Below, one piece after another: positions 12,773 to 24,240 of a DNA stretch of 64,000 bases. The DNA lies in NCBI RefSeq assembly GCF_949987515.2, contig NC_082688.1:105317893-105381892 (forward strand). The letters are read 5' to 3'. The position numbers were made by a program, and so were the translations under genes. This DNA is from Delphinus delphis (Eukaryota > Chordata > Mammalia > Artiodactyla > Delphinidae). How positions within the stretch are numbered: position 1 is the first letter of the stretch; the number at the start of each line of letters is the position of its first letter. The notes below the pieces were generated by a model. It did no database searches. It was not told the DNA's origin and was given only the letters and a program-made list of their open reading frames with translations.

Positions 12773-13678
12773 CTAGAGAAGTTCCTTTAGCAGTTGTTGT
12801 AGAGCTGGTTTGGTGGTGCTGAACTTTCTCAGCTTTTGCTTGTCTGTAAAGGTTTTAATTTCTCCATCAAATCTGAATGAGATCCTTGCTGGGTAGAGTA
12901 ATCTTGGTTGCAGGTTTTTCTCCTTCAACACTTTCAATATGTCCAGCCACTCCCTTCTGGCTTGCAGAGTTTCTGCTGAAAGATCAGCTGTTAACCTTAT
13001 GGGGATTCCCTTGTGTGTTATTTGTTGTTTTTCCCTTGCTGCTTTTAATATGTTTTCTTTGTATTTAATTTTTGACAGTTTGATTAATATGTGTCTTGGC
13101 GTATTTCTCCTTGGATTTATCCTGTATGGGACTCTCTGTGCTTCCTGGACTTGATTAACTATTTCCTTTCCCATATTAGGGAAGTTTTCAACTATAATCT
13201 CTTCAAATATTTTCTCAGTCCCTTTCTTTTTCTCTTCTTCTTCTGGAACCCCTATAATTCGAATGTTGGTGCGTTTAATGTTGTCCCAGAGGTCTCTGAG
13301 ACTGTCCTCAGTTCTTTTCATTCTTTTTTCTTTATTCTGCTCTGCAGTAGTTATTTCCACTATTTTATCTTCCAGGTCACTTATCCGTTCTTCTGCCTCA
13401 GTTATTCTGCTATTGAGCCCATCTAGAGTACTTTTAATTTCATTTATTGTGTTGTTCATCATTGCTTGTTTCATCTTTAGTTCTTCTAGGGCCTTGTTAA
13501 CTGATTCTTGCATTTTGTCCATTCTATTGTCCATTCTATCTCCAAGATTTTGGATCAACCTTACTATCATTATTCTGAATTCTTTTTCAGGTAGACTGCC
13601 TATTTCCTCTTCATTTGTTAGGTCTGGTGGGTTTTTATCTTGCTCCTTCATCTGCTGTGTGTTTTTCTGTCTTTTCAT
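12773..13678 (-). CDS. L1 ORF1 protein (RNA-binding chaperone), open frame of 301 codons
   Basis: The predicted 301-residue protein has the three-part L1 ORF1p layout. An N-terminal coiled coil (about residues 25-115) includes [14 protein letters not shown]. The RRM-like middle contains [12 protein letters not shown] (about 137-148) and PRHILIKLS. The C-terminal domain contains [20 protein letters not shown] and ends in LLKELL. No stop or frameshift is present, and the start ATG is followed by a basic, Gln-rich segment. Human ORF1p is 338 residues; other mammalian ORF1p are often shorter, so this may be complete. Known role: trimeric RNA-binding protein that coats L1 RNA. It is mobile-element protein, not a host gene. 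Confidence 0.92.
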   Translation of the reverse strand: MKRQKNTQQMKEQDKNPPDLTNEEEIGSLPEKEFRIMIVRLIQNLGDRMDNRMDKMQESVNKALEELKMKQAMMNNTINEIKSTLDGLNSRITEAEERISDLEDKIVEITTAEQNKEKRMKRTEDSLRDLWDNIKRTNIRIIGVPEEEEKKKGTEKIFEEIIVENFPNMGKEIVNQVQEAQRVPYRINPRRNTPRHILIKLSKIKYKENILKAAREKQQITHKGIPIRLTADLSAETLQARREWLDILKVLKEKNLQPRLLYPARISFRFDGEIKTFTDKQKLRKFSTTKPALQQLLKELL

Positions 13679-15361
13679 TTTGCTTATCTTACTGTGTTTG
13701 GGGTCTCCTTTTTTGCAGGCTGAAGGTTCGTAGTTCCTGTTGTTTTTTGTGTCTGTCCCCAGTGGCTAAGGTAGGTTCAGTGGGTTGTGTAGGCTTCCTG
13801 GTGGAGGGTACTAGTGCCTGTGTTCTGGTGGATGAGGCTGGATCTTGTCTTTCTGGTGGGCAGGTCCACGTCTGGTGGTGTGTTTTGGGGTGTCTGTAGA
13901 CTTATTATGATTTTGGGCAGCCTCTCTGCTAATGGGTGGGGTTGTGTTCCTGTCTTGCTAGTTGTTTGGCATAGGATGTCCAGCACTGTAGCTTGCTGGT
14001 CGTTGAGTGAAGCTGGGTGCTGGCGTTGAGATGGAGATCTCTCGGAGATTTTTGCTGTTTGATATTATGTGCAGCTGGGAGGCCTCTTGTGGACCAGTGT
14101 CCTGAAGTTGGCTCTCCCACCTCAGAGGCACAGCACTGACTCCTGGCTGCAGCACCAAGAGCCTTTCATCCACAGGGCTCCTTAATTTGGGATGATTCGT
14201 TGTCTATTCAGGTATTCCACAGATGCAGGGTATATCAAGTTGATTGTAGAGCTTTAATCCGCTGCTCCTGAGGCTGCTGGGAGAGATTTCCCTTTCTCTT
14301 CTTTGTTCTCACAGTTCCCAGGGGCTCAGCTTTGGATTTGGCCCCGCCTGTGCGTGTCAGTCGCCGGAGGGCGTCTGTTCTTTGCTCAGACAGGACGGGG
14401 TTAAAGGAGCCGCTGATTCGGAGGCTCTGGCTCACTCAGGCCGGGGGGTAGGGAGGGTCACGGAGTGTGGGGCAGGCCTGCGGCGGCAGAGGCCAGCGTG
14501 ACTTTGCAGCCTGAGGCGCGCCGTGCGTTCTCCCGGGGGAGTTGTCCCTGGATCCCGGGACCCTGGCAGTGGCGGGCTGCACAGGCTCCCCGGAAGGGCG
14601 TGTGGCTAGCGACCTGTGTTCGCACACAGGCCTCCTGGTGGCGGCAGCAGCGGCCTTAGCGTCTCATGTCTGTCTCTGGGCTCCGCACTTTTAGCCGCGG
14701 CTCGCGCCCGTCCCTGGAGCTCTCTCAAGCAGCGTTCTTAATCCCCTCTCCTCGTGCACCAGGAAACAAAGAGGGACGTAAAAGTCTCTTGCCTCTTCGG
14801 CAGGTCCAGACTTTTCCCCGGACTCTCTCCCGGCCAGCCGCGGTGCACTAACGCCCTGCAGGCTGTGTTCACGCCGCCAACCTCAGTCCTCTGCCGGAGC
14901 TCTGACAAAAGCCGGAGCCTCAGCTCCCAGTCCCGCCCGCCCCGGCAGGCGAGCAGACAAGCCTCTCGGCTGGTGAGTTCCGGTCGGCCCGATCCTCTGC
15001 GCTGGAATCTGTCCGGTTTGCCCTCCGCACCCCTGTTGTTGTGCTCTCCTCCGCGGCTCCCAAGCTCCCCCACTCCGCCTCCCGAAGTCTCCACCCGCGA
15101 AGGGGCTTCCTAGTGTGTGGACACTTTTCCTCCTTCACAGCTCTCTCCCGCTGGTGCAGGACCCATCCCTATCCTTCCGTCTCTGTTTAGTTTTTTCTTT
15201 TGCCCTAACCAGGTACGTGGGGGGTTCCTTGCCTTTTGGGAGGTCTGAGGTCTTCTGCCAGCGTTCAGTAGGTGCTCCGCAGGAGTTGTTCCACGCGTAG
15301 ATGTATTTCTGGTGTATCTGTGGGGAGGAAGGTGATCTCCGCGTCTTACTCTTCCGCCATC
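13679..15361 (-). promoter_or_regulatory. L1 5'UTR, GC- and CpG-rich internal promoter region
   Basis: In contrast with the surrounding AT-rich intron, 14330-15120 is clearly GC-rich with many CpG dinucleotides, as expected for a young L1 5'UTR that carries an internal RNA polymerase II promoter. Several chance ORFs of 60-120 codons occur on both strands and should not be taken as genes. L1 5'UTRs in other mammals can also have an antisense promoter; here that would drive transcription in the sense direction of HMBOX1 (inference). Confidence 0.75.
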
Positions 15362-15378
15362 TTCTGCCTGCTTATTTT

Positions 15379-15655
15379 AATTTTATTTATTTTAAAATTT
15401 TATTTATTTATTTTTGCCTGCGTTGGGTTCTCTCTAGTTGCTGCCAGTGGGGCTACTCTTTGTTGTGGTGCGCGGGCTCTAGGCACGCGGGCTTCAGTAA
15501 TTGTGGCATGTGGGCTCTACAGCACAGGTTCAGTAGTTGTGGCGCACGGGCTCATTTGCTCCGCGGCATGTGGGATCTTCCCGGACCAGGGATCGAACCT
15601 GTATCCTCTGCATTGGGAGGCGGATTCTCAACTGCTGCGCCACCAGGGAAGTCCC
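15379..15655 (-). mobile_element. tRNA-derived SINE (longer variant) abutting the L1
   Basis: It reads on + as an A/T-rich tail (15379-15415), then 'gcgttgggttctctctag', 'gtggtgcgcgggctctagg', 'gatcgaacctg' (reverse B box) and the end CCACCAGGGAAGTCCC. The right flank GCCTGCTATTTTTA at 15656 resembles GCCTGCTTATTTTA left of its tail, a diverged target duplication. The same target motif was reused by the L1. Confidence 0.88.
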
Positions 15656-15694
15656 GCCTGCTATTTTTAAAAGGACTTAGAAGACAAAGCAGTC

Positions 15695-15955
15695 ATTGCA
15701 ATAGAATAGAGACTCCAAAGGTAGATACAGATTTTTGTGGAAATTTTGTATATGATAAAGGTGGCATTTCAGACCAGAGGAGAAGAGATGTATTACTCAG
15801 TAAAGCATATTGGACAAATGAGCTATCCATTTGGGAAAAGATAAAGCTCAAATCCTTTCACACTCATTAGGTAAATATAAATTCTAGATGGAGCAAAGAT
15901 CTTAAATATAAAAAACTGTTACTAGAACCACTAGTCCATCAGTAGGTTTTATCTA
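15695..15955 (+). mobile_element. Old L1M ORF2 fragment
   Basis: The block from 'gagactccaaaggtagatac' through 'gatataaaggtggcatttc'-like sequence to 'ctagatggagcaaagatctt' follows the sense L1 ORF2 C-terminal third (region of AFDKGGI...QW in L1 proteins), but with disrupted frames. Confidence 0.6.
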
Positions 15956-17073
15956 AGTGGTTTAGGAGATTTAAAAAAGGACAAAAGCCTGTGTCCCATA
16001 TCATTTGATTCCAGTAAGTCCTGCCATATATTGGAAAGCAGAATGATGCATGCTTTTGGAGTCAGTAAGGTTTAAATCTTTTCTATGTCTTAATCAGACT
16101 TGTTTGCAAGCTACAAAAGCATTGTGAGCCTTAGTTTCCTCAACAATCAATCAATCAATGTAAAACTTAAAAGAAAAACTACAGAGGGTTGTCGTCAGGA
16201 ACTGAGATTATATTACCTGAAACTTTTGCCCAATGCCTGCCTAGAGTGCATGTTCAATAAATTTTTAGTATAGAGGGATAGAGAAATAGATCTCCAACAG
16301 CTTAGGGGAACTGGCCCAGAGCAGAAATTTACCTGGAAAGGATGAGAAAATTCTTTGACATTTATTTCCATCAGCAGGCACTTACTGAGAGCCTGCTGCA
16401 TGCCATGCAACCTATTTGGCACTAGAACTATAAAAATAAAAATAGAAGAAATTCCCACTTAAAAAAATCTTAAGAAAGTCAGGTTTTATAAGAAAGGAAT
16501 TCAAGTAGTGAGAATTTTTATGATATTTGACAGCTCCCTTGAACTTAATATTGTTATTGACTCTGAGACATTTTCTGGTGTGCTACAGTATCTTGTGTTA
16601 GTTAAAGGAAGCATAATGGAGAAGCAATTTCCTAAGAAAAATGAATAGTTCAGTTTGGCCACCACCACGAAAGATCCATTTCTTGGGATAACTATTAAGA
16701 GAGAATACATTACAGAGATGAAATACTCATGAAATTGCAAAGTGGTGGGTAAAATGGTGCTTGATAAATTTTTTTGTGTGCCTCTCTTACTTTTCCATTT
16801 AAATATTCTTGCTGGTTATTAGTATTTCCTTGGGCTAAGCTTACCAAACTGTTTGTCTACAGTAAATGAAATCACAGAGTTCCTAGGTCAGTTTTGCTGA
16901 TAAAACAAAATATTCCTGTTATTATAATATGATAATAATAATGTCTTAATCATTTTCAGTAAAGAAGTTGATATAGAAATATTTTATCTTCTGTGCATTC
17001 TCAATACATAATGATATATTCTTTGGTAGATATTGTAAATAAAGGAACTTTAAAAAAATTTTTTTTGTTTTAG

Positions 17074-17550
17074 TTTGCTGGAAACCATGTCTCACTATAC
17101 AGATGAACCCAGATTTACCATAGAGCAGATAGATCTGCTTCAGCGCCTTCGACGTACTGGAATGACTAAACATGAAATTCTCCATGCCTTGGAAACTTTG
17201 GACCGTCTTGATCAAGAGCATAGCGACAAGTTTGGAAGAAGGTCCAGCTACGGAGGAAGTTCATATGGGAATACTACCAACAATGTTCCAGCATCTTCCT
17301 CTACAGCTACAGCTTCCACACAGACCCAGCATTCTGGAATGTCCCCATCACCTAGCAACAGTTATGATACCTCCCCACAGCCTTGTACTACCAATCAGAA
17401 TGGGAGGGAGAATAACGAGCGATTATCCACATCCAATGGAAAGATGTCACCAACTCGCTACCATGCAAACAGCATGGGTCAGAGGTCATACAGTTTTGAA
17501 GCCTCAGAAGAGGACCTAGATGTAGATGATAAAGTAGAGGAATTAATGAG
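17074..17550 (+). CDS. HMBOX1: HMBOX1 coding exon 2 (residues 8-166)
   Basis: Acceptor TTTTGTTTTAG at 17063-17073; donor GAG|GTTAGT at 17551. The 477-base exon encodes most of the N-terminal half. It holds an HNF-p1-type segment at about residues 18-50 (RFTIEQIDLLQRLRRTG...) that in HNF1-like proteins mediates interactions. A Ser/Thr/Gln-rich low-complexity linker follows (about 60-135), and an acidic stretch SEEDLDVDDKVEELM opens the atypical POU-specific domain. The last two bases, AG, combine with G of the next exon to give Arg. The frame stays open into the intron up to a TAA at 17687-17689, so intron retention would add about 46 unrelated residues and truncate the protein before DNA binding. 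Confidence 0.96.
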
Positions 17551-18062
17551 GTTAGTTCCTTTCTTATTCAGAGTCCTCCAAATGTTTATATTCTTAAGAC
17601 TGATTTTGAGTAATGAAGCTGTATTTCAGCTCTTTACCTATAAGAACTGTGATGTCCCCTCCTCCTTTAGTGATAAAGAAAAAAATTAAAATTTTTATGT
17701 TTTTAATTCAAAAACATTTAATTTTCTTCTCTACTTAAGTTCTTTCTCTTTGCTGCTTGATAAGTCTTTTCCATTCTCTCTGTTATCAAAGCAAAGGTTA
17801 GCCTTCTCTTTATGGCTCTAATCACTAACATCTGAATTTTCTGCATTTCTAACAAACACATTATAATCCTTAAATCCATTGTAAGTACTTGTTCTGATAG
17901 GATGACTTTATCATGATACGTATACTCTTAATTTTTCCCTCCAACATGCCAATCAACAAAATAATTTTGAGCATCTATTTAAAAAGCAATGTTCTTAAGC
18001 AGAAAAATAGACATGGTTTCTACCCCTAAGAAGCTAAAGTTCTAATTTTAGCAATAGATGCC

Positions 18063-18097
18063 ATACACACACACACACACGCACGCACGCACACACA
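18063..18097. repeat. CA/CG dinucleotide microsatellite
   Basis: An interrupted (CA)n run with three GCAC units in the middle, about 35 bp. It is likely polymorphic. Confidence 0.85.
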
Positions 18098-18884
18098 AAT
18101 TTAATGTTATCTATTACAAAATAAGTGTAAACACTTAGAGTTTGAAACACTGAGAAAAGTCGAGTTTCAACAGAGGTGATTAGGAGAGGCTTCACCCTGG
18201 ACCTGGGACATTTTGAGGGCAGCACTGATGTGCTTTCCATTGTTGTGTCTCCAGGATCTAGAACTGTCCTTAGCACATGTTAAGGGCTTAATATGTCAAT
18301 TGAATGGAGGAATTTGAGCTAAGCTTTAAAGGATAGCTTCTGTTTTAAAATATAGGAGCTTTATTTAAAGTTAAGGGAATGGTAACAGGTAGAAAAGGCA
18401 AGACATGATTAGTCTTATAAAAACTGCAGATTGGCTAGATATGGTAATAAGAATAGTATATTAAGAGGCAGTACAGATTTGGGGAAGATTTGAATTCCAT
18501 ATACATAATTTATGTTTAACTTGGTGGAAATTAAAGGAGTTCTTACAGGTCTGTAGGAAAGAGTTGATAAAAGCATTGTTTTCAGTAGATTATCGCTACT
18601 GTAGTAGGGAGGAGAGCCTGCAGGTAGATTAGTTACAGTATATATGAAAGAAACCGTAGCAGTAATTTGTGAAATAAAATTATAACCTATAATTATGAGT
18701 TGTAGTTCTTCTGTAAGACTTTAGGACTTGAAGATAGTATAATGGTGACTTAATACTGCCATATGGAACATCTATCCTATAGTACCACAAAGGTAAAATA
18801 TCTTTTGAACAAACTGTCCTGAATTTATTTTTAGGGTGGAACTGCCATATAGGGAGTTCTGGGCTAAACGGACTATTGTATCTA

Positions 18885-19003
18885 TTGTGTCAGCCAAAAA
18901 GTTCGTTTGGTTAATGAATATGTTGTTCAATAAAGTTTTTGGTGGAAATGAAAAATGTCTTTTATTTTTACTTAAAACCAAATGAACTTTTTGGCCAATC
19001 CAA
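18885..19003. mobile_element. Mariner-type MITE with near-perfect terminal inverted repeats
   Basis: The left end TCAGCCAAAAAGTTCGTTTGG and the right end CCAAATGAACTTTTTGGCCA are inverted repeats (about 27 bp in total, few mismatches), with TA dinucleotides at 18883-18884 and 19004-19005 as expected for the Tc1/mariner TA target. The 119-bp element has no transposase coding capacity, so it must have been mobilised in trans. Confidence 0.85.
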
Positions 19004-19879
19004 TAGATTTCAACGTAATTCCTGTAATGAATAGTTTCATAGAGCAGCTACAGGACCCTATTATTTAAGCTTTGTGAAACTTAAAAATATAAAAGATCAG
19101 CTTGGCTTTTAATTCATTTTCACTTGCTTAAACAGCTGGCCAAAGTTTAGATGTTCCTTTTGAATTTAACATCTATATCACTGTCAAGATTAAGAGAGAG
19201 GACCATTTGGGCAAATAGAAGTTACTTTAGTAGTTAAAATGTAAGAAGGTTAGCTTTTAATTATGCTAGTAGAGTGGGTATCAACAATAAAATTTGTTAG
19301 AATGCTAGCCTGATTTTTGTTGTTGTTGCTGTCGTTAATCAGTTTTAATGAGCTTTAAAAACAATAGTTAGTTCCCAAATGTGTGTTAGCCTAACAAGAA
19401 ATTTGGGACAAAAGTCCCTGGAAGATTGTCCAGAGTCTAAAACTTGACTATAACGATCTAAAAAATTGACTATTAACTCTAAGGTTATCATAGTGTTGTA
19501 GTTCAACTGTGTCCTCAAAATAAACAGAAAACCTATTTAGCCAGGACTAGGGTTTGTAGTTAAATCCAGCAATTACACACATTCAAGTGTCATCATTAGA
19601 TATATATGTGTTTATAATTGTTATCAGTATTTAATTTACATACATCCTACCTTGTTGCATAGGTAGGATACTTTATGGCTTCTTTCTTAGAACTGCTCCT
19701 GTGGTGTCCTCTACTCATGTAGTGGTCTCGTTGAACCTTCTGGCTCTGTGGTCCTCTGCCATTGTGCCCTCACCCACATCTGCACTCTAACTTTGTGCCC
19801 ACCTCTTGTTTTTCTCAAGTTTGCAAATAGTACCAATCCTTAGGTTTGAGGGAGAAGTTGATTACATGACTGGTTTCAC

Positions 19880-20020
19880 TTTTAATCATTACAACCATGC
19901 TGTGTGTGAGGTAGAGCAGAGAAATTGAGATTCACAAAAATTAAGTAATTGACCCAAGAAAACTTAAATATTAAGTGGCAGAGCTGAATGCTAACCCATG
20001 TCTTTATTACCAGTGTGTCT
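19880..20020 (-). mobile_element. MIR SINE relic
   Basis: 'gaggtagagcagagaaattgag', 'ttaagtaattgacccaag' and 'aagtggcagagctgaatgctaaccc' match the reverse complement of the MIR core. Diverged, approximate limits. Confidence 0.6.
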
Positions 20021-22479
20021 GTCGCTGGTATCTGTTGCCTCTGTAAATAAATTTTTCATGTGTGTAGATTTCAGTAAAATTTTAGGAATGGTGGTTAATG
20101 TAACTTAAGACAAAGTGTGAAAGCCATAATGGACTTATCCCCCACTCTTCCCCCACGTGATATTTGCCACGTCAAATCAATCACTTACTAGCCTAATGAG
20201 TTTTTATTTGGTAGAATGTTAGAGAAAGTTTTGGTAGTGAATCTTTCTGAGTACCCTGTGCCCACATAGGGCTACACTGCCCTTTGCCCACTCAACACTG
20301 TGGTGATATAGTGGGTTGGATTTGGTGGTCTCTAGGTGGGGAGAATGGATCCTTGAATGCCTTCCTGCCTCCTTTTCTACATGTGTCATATGTAATTCAC
20401 CTCTTGTATGCTTACATTCCCCAACCTCCAGAGCACTCAGCCGTATGATAGAGCTTTCAAATTTCATAATCCACTGGGCCCACGAACTTAACTCCTAATA
20501 ATTTCAAGGTATACAAAGGAGGCTTTTTTTTTTTTTTGTAAAACTTGATTAATTTGTAACTGTATACCTGATTAGCTTGTTAAGAATCAGAAAGAGAGTA
20601 AATGCTACTTTTTCCATTTTTGGATTGATCAGGGTTAAAAAAAAATGAAAGGGAAACTAGAATATGAATTCTCAGCAAATTGTTGAATATAACATTTTAG
20701 GAAGGATTTTAAAGCCAGGAGCTAGAATAAAGCCCGATTTTCCATGTTAATATTTTTTAAAAGCATCTGTTAATATATATGTTTATATATAGGTGTATAT
20801 GTACATCTGCTAATATAATAGTGTGTACCTATTAAAGTGTATCTGTCCTATTGTGTATATATAAAATAACAATTGAAATGAGGCTTAATCAGAATTAATA
20901 AACAATGTCATATAAAAGATATTACTCCTAACTACCCACGTACTAAATTTTCATGAGTGTTTAGTATGTTATCTAGGATCCTGAGACTTTCTTCTGAGTT
21001 GGTTATCCATATGCCTAGTAATAGCTTATTTACTTGTGTAGGTAGGGATTTATGTTCTATAAGACATAATAATCAGTTACCATGTTGTTCACACAGATAG
21101 AATAGCTTTTGTTTTAACATTATCTTTTAAAATTCTAAATTATGCTTTATCTCCATGAGTAGAAATTAAAGTAAAAAGGTTTTTATTCATATGTGAAAGC
21201 ATTTGTGTGTAATTATATTTTCCCACCTGTGAAATAGTCTGTCTTGGTAGGTATTGCTCCATCTCTGGAAGTCTTTGAGATAGATGTCTACTTTAAAGGG
21301 TCCTACAGAATGTGTAGTGTATATCAACTAAGAGAATATGGAAGATCTTAAAGCGTACCACTTTTAAACATTCAGTCTTTAATAGCCTTTGTTCCAGAAA
21401 AGGAAATATTACCGTTTTGAGCTAGTATACATAACTCTCTTCCATTCTGTTTTGGGAAGCTTAAACATATTTGATATTAAGAATTTAGAGCTGTTTTATA
21501 AATTATCTAGATCAGGTTTTCCATTTTACAACCTTTTATCTTCAACTACAGATTTGTTCATTCATGGAACAAATTAAGCTCTATTATATGCAAACCCCAT
21601 GATGAATAAGACACAGTCTTTGTGCTAAAGGACTTTGTAGGCTAGTAGGATAGATAAGACCAGATCAGGAGCAACTATAATACAGAATAACATGTAATAT
21701 ATTCGCATGTGAGTAGTATAAACAAAATGGTAAAGTTAGTTATTGGAAGAAAAGATCTTTTTTAGCTCTGAGGATCAGGGAGAACGTCTCTGAATAGGTG
21801 GCAATTATTATTATTTTAAGATGTCTTTAAAAAGGGTAATTTCACGAAGAGGCATTACTGAGTGTATGTAAGTGGTTAGATACAAATAGAGTGGTAGCTT
21901 ATCTTGGAAATAAACTGTAGAGTCAAAGAAAGATCAGCCTACACTTCACTTTTATTCCATAAGGCTGGAGGAGTAGAAATCATGAGAAGTGTGAGATTTT
22001 ATAAGATAAGGGAGGAAAAGTGGATTCATTCTCCTTAAAGATGCCAAATTTTAGATGAAGAGAGGAAGTAAGGAATAGATGAAAGAGTTAAATTTGGAGT
22101 CAATGAAGGAGTTTTCACACCAGGAAATTGGTGACTTCACAGGGTACAGTGTGGACAACATTAGGAGAGGCAGGTCGTTAAAGAAGGTGGAATGAGTGAG
22201 GGGGAATATGTGAAAGTTTAAAGAACAAATTTAACCCAGTAGAATGGAAGTTTTTGAAATACATAAGAGAACTGGACACAGTGAAAGTTAAATGCTGTTA
22301 CTATTTGAAAATACCTAGTGTAACCAACCAAATGACACAACACTTGTATCTAAATTGACTGTATAGAAGTCTTTTCATGGTGCTTTAAAATACCCAATGC
22401 AGATGTTTACTTCAGTCTTACATACTTAGAGCAGATCGTCTGTTTATTCTTTTCCTGGGATTCTTTCCAGGGTATTATA

Positions 22480-22725
22480 AAATAATAGTCATTGTTTATG
22501 TAGTGCTTTTACAGTTTCAAAAAGTTTTACATTGAAGAATTTAAAAATTTTTTATACTATATACACACACACATTTGATATTAAACTTTGTTTAAATTTA
22601 ATTTCACTGCTTGGAGAAAAATCTTAAAAGACTTGTGGTGGGGGGTATTAATGTTCTCATTTTACCAGATGATGCAACCAGCTTTATTAAATGACTTGCC
22701 CAAGCACACTCTTATCTTGTTTTAT
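22480..22725 (-). mobile_element. MIR SINE relic (interrupted)
   Basis: 'tttatgtagtgcttttacag', then after an AT-rich interruption with a short ACACAC run, 'ttctcattttaccagatgat' and 'aaatgacttgcccaagcacac' follow the MIR reverse complement order. Confidence 0.5.
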
Positions 22726-23861
22726 GTTTTTCTTCAACTTGAAAAAGCTTCTCTCTGGTAAAGCAGTTGAGTAAAGCGGTTTTTTTGGTTTTTTTAAAAC
22801 TCATTGTGGGTGCTTAGAAACTTGCCAAGGATCTAAAAATATAGTCTCTGAGAGAGGGTAAGTGAACTGCTGCTCTGTTGCAGACTTTTTGGGGTTCCTT
22901 CTGTCTTGCTGCAGTCCTTGGTAATATCATACTGCAGGGCTGTGAATAATTCACAAACCGGATATGCCCTACTGGAATATTGCGTGTTATCTCCTCTTTG
23001 TGACTTAGTCTCTAGGTGAAATTGATTTTAAATAAATTGATTTAAATTCCAATTTAAATCAGTAATCAAGAAAATACCATTTAATCATTTTCCCCACAGA
23101 AGCACATTTTTATTTAACCTTAATAGATAGTCTCTTAAACTCAGTTTTCATTTTCCTAGAGGGACATTCTGTACATTGAAATGCAATGCTTTATTTAAAT
23201 TTTTTCAGGTTAATTTTGCATCTGTATCAGAAACCAAATGATTTGGTTGTTTTATTTACATAAGCCAATTGAAATAGATACTGCTGAAGTTTATCTTGCT
23301 CTACTGATTGTTGATGGATATTTGACAGCCATATGATAATGTAGACAGTTATTTTGTTTGACATTAAAATGTATTTCTTTGTGCCTTTTTCTTTCAGATA
23401 CATAATTTTTAAATGAGAATGATACTTTTCAAAGAATCAAATATAAATAAGCATTGTGGAAGGAATCTAGGGAGTATCTAGATCAGTATGAGAATTTTCA
23501 AATATTGGATTAGGCAGTGGCCTCTTTCTTTTCTTTCTTTGGGAATCTTTTTGATTAGGATTTCCAGCCAGTAGATGAGGAGTAGACTGGAGCTCCAGGT
23601 TGGAAGCTGTCCCTACTATCACTTCTCTGCTCTTTTCCAGAATTCCTCAAAGGGAGCATGGAATTCACAACAGAGTGTACAGCTCCTCCTCAGCAAAGGA
23701 CTGCAAATCTGCTCTGAGTGAATCACAGCTGATTCTTAGGGGATAGGATACTTTCTTTCCTTGTTCCAAATAATCTGTAGAGAGACTTGAGCTCCTATAA
23801 GGAGTCTGTGGATCATTCACAAAATGATTTGTAAAGATGTCATGATCCCTTTGTCTCAGAT

Positions 23862-24240
23862 CAGGGGTTCACAAACTTTTTCTGTAAAGGGTTAGATGGA
23901 AAACATTTTAGACTTCGTGGCCAAGAGGCAAAGTCGATATAATATAGATACTTACATACAAGAGAGAAAGCAAATGGTCACAAATTTTTATTTATAAAAT
24001 TCAATATAGAATAATTAATAATTGAATACAATTTTTAAAATACAGGCCTACTAATGAGAAGAATGGAATTTTTTGGTGGGGAGAGGATAATATTTTGCTT
24101 ACTTCATGTTCAAAGTTAGTATTCCCTGTCCTCAAATTGATTGTGAATGTTCATCTATGAAAACTATTCTTAGCTCATAGGTTGTATAAAAACAGGTGGG
24201 AGGCCAGATTAGTCCATGGGCCATAGTTGTTGACCCCCTG
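23862..24240 (+). mobile_element. hAT-Charlie (MER5-like) DNA transposon remnant
   Basis: The ends are inverted: CAGGGGTTCACAAACTTTTTC on the left and GGGCCATAGTTGTTGACCCCCTG-like sequence on the right. The left part 'ctgtaaagggttagatgg' and the right part 'aaaacaggtgggaggccaga' match the MER5/Charlie pattern. The middle is AT-rich, and no transposase is left. Subfamily not assigned. Confidence 0.75.

Larger units (their letters stand above)
8521..15361 (-). mobile_element. Apparently full-length young L1 retrotransposon, antisense to HMBOX1
   Basis: About 6.84 kb. In element orientation: a 1.68-kb GC-rich 5'UTR (15361-13679), ORF1 (13678-12773), a 56-bp spacer, ORF2 (12716-8897) with a single frameshift, a 3'UTR of roughly 370 bp and an A-tail (T-run 8521-8530). 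Structure and lengths match a complete mammalian L1. The element begins GATGGCGGAAGAG, a start like that of other mammalian L1 5' ends. A perfect 17-bp target duplication flanks it. The open ORF1 and long open ORF2 blocks point to a relatively recent insertion; with ORF2 broken it is not expected to be autonomously active. Its opposite orientation to HMBOX1 is the tolerated arrangement for intronic L1s. Confidence 0.95.
3290..17073 (+). other. HMBOX1: HMBOX1 intron between coding exons 1 and 2 (13.8 kb)
   Basis: GTAAGT donor at 3290; poly-pyrimidine TTTTTTTTGTTTTAG acceptor ending at 17073. About half is occupied by one L1 insertion (8521-15361). Other contents are listed separately: an L2 tail, three SINEs and old L1 fragments, including a possible L1ME tail near 7200-7340. 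The 3300-4230, 4370-5880, 5990-6820 and 16000-17050 stretches hold AT-rich sequence with no recognisable gene; a weak MIR-like block is possible near 16370-16430. Confidence 0.85.

Noticed and set aside
10438..13733. Plus-strand ORFs up to 156 codons (hydrophobic, Ser/Leu/Phe-rich)
   Set aside because: They are antisense shadows of L1 ORF1 and ORF2, whose A-rich sense strand gives T-rich hydrophobic antisense frames.
14436..15300. Several ORFs of 60-120 codons on both strands
   Set aside because: They are in the GC-rich L1 5'UTR, where stop codons are rare; no protein family is recognised and frames overlap heavily.
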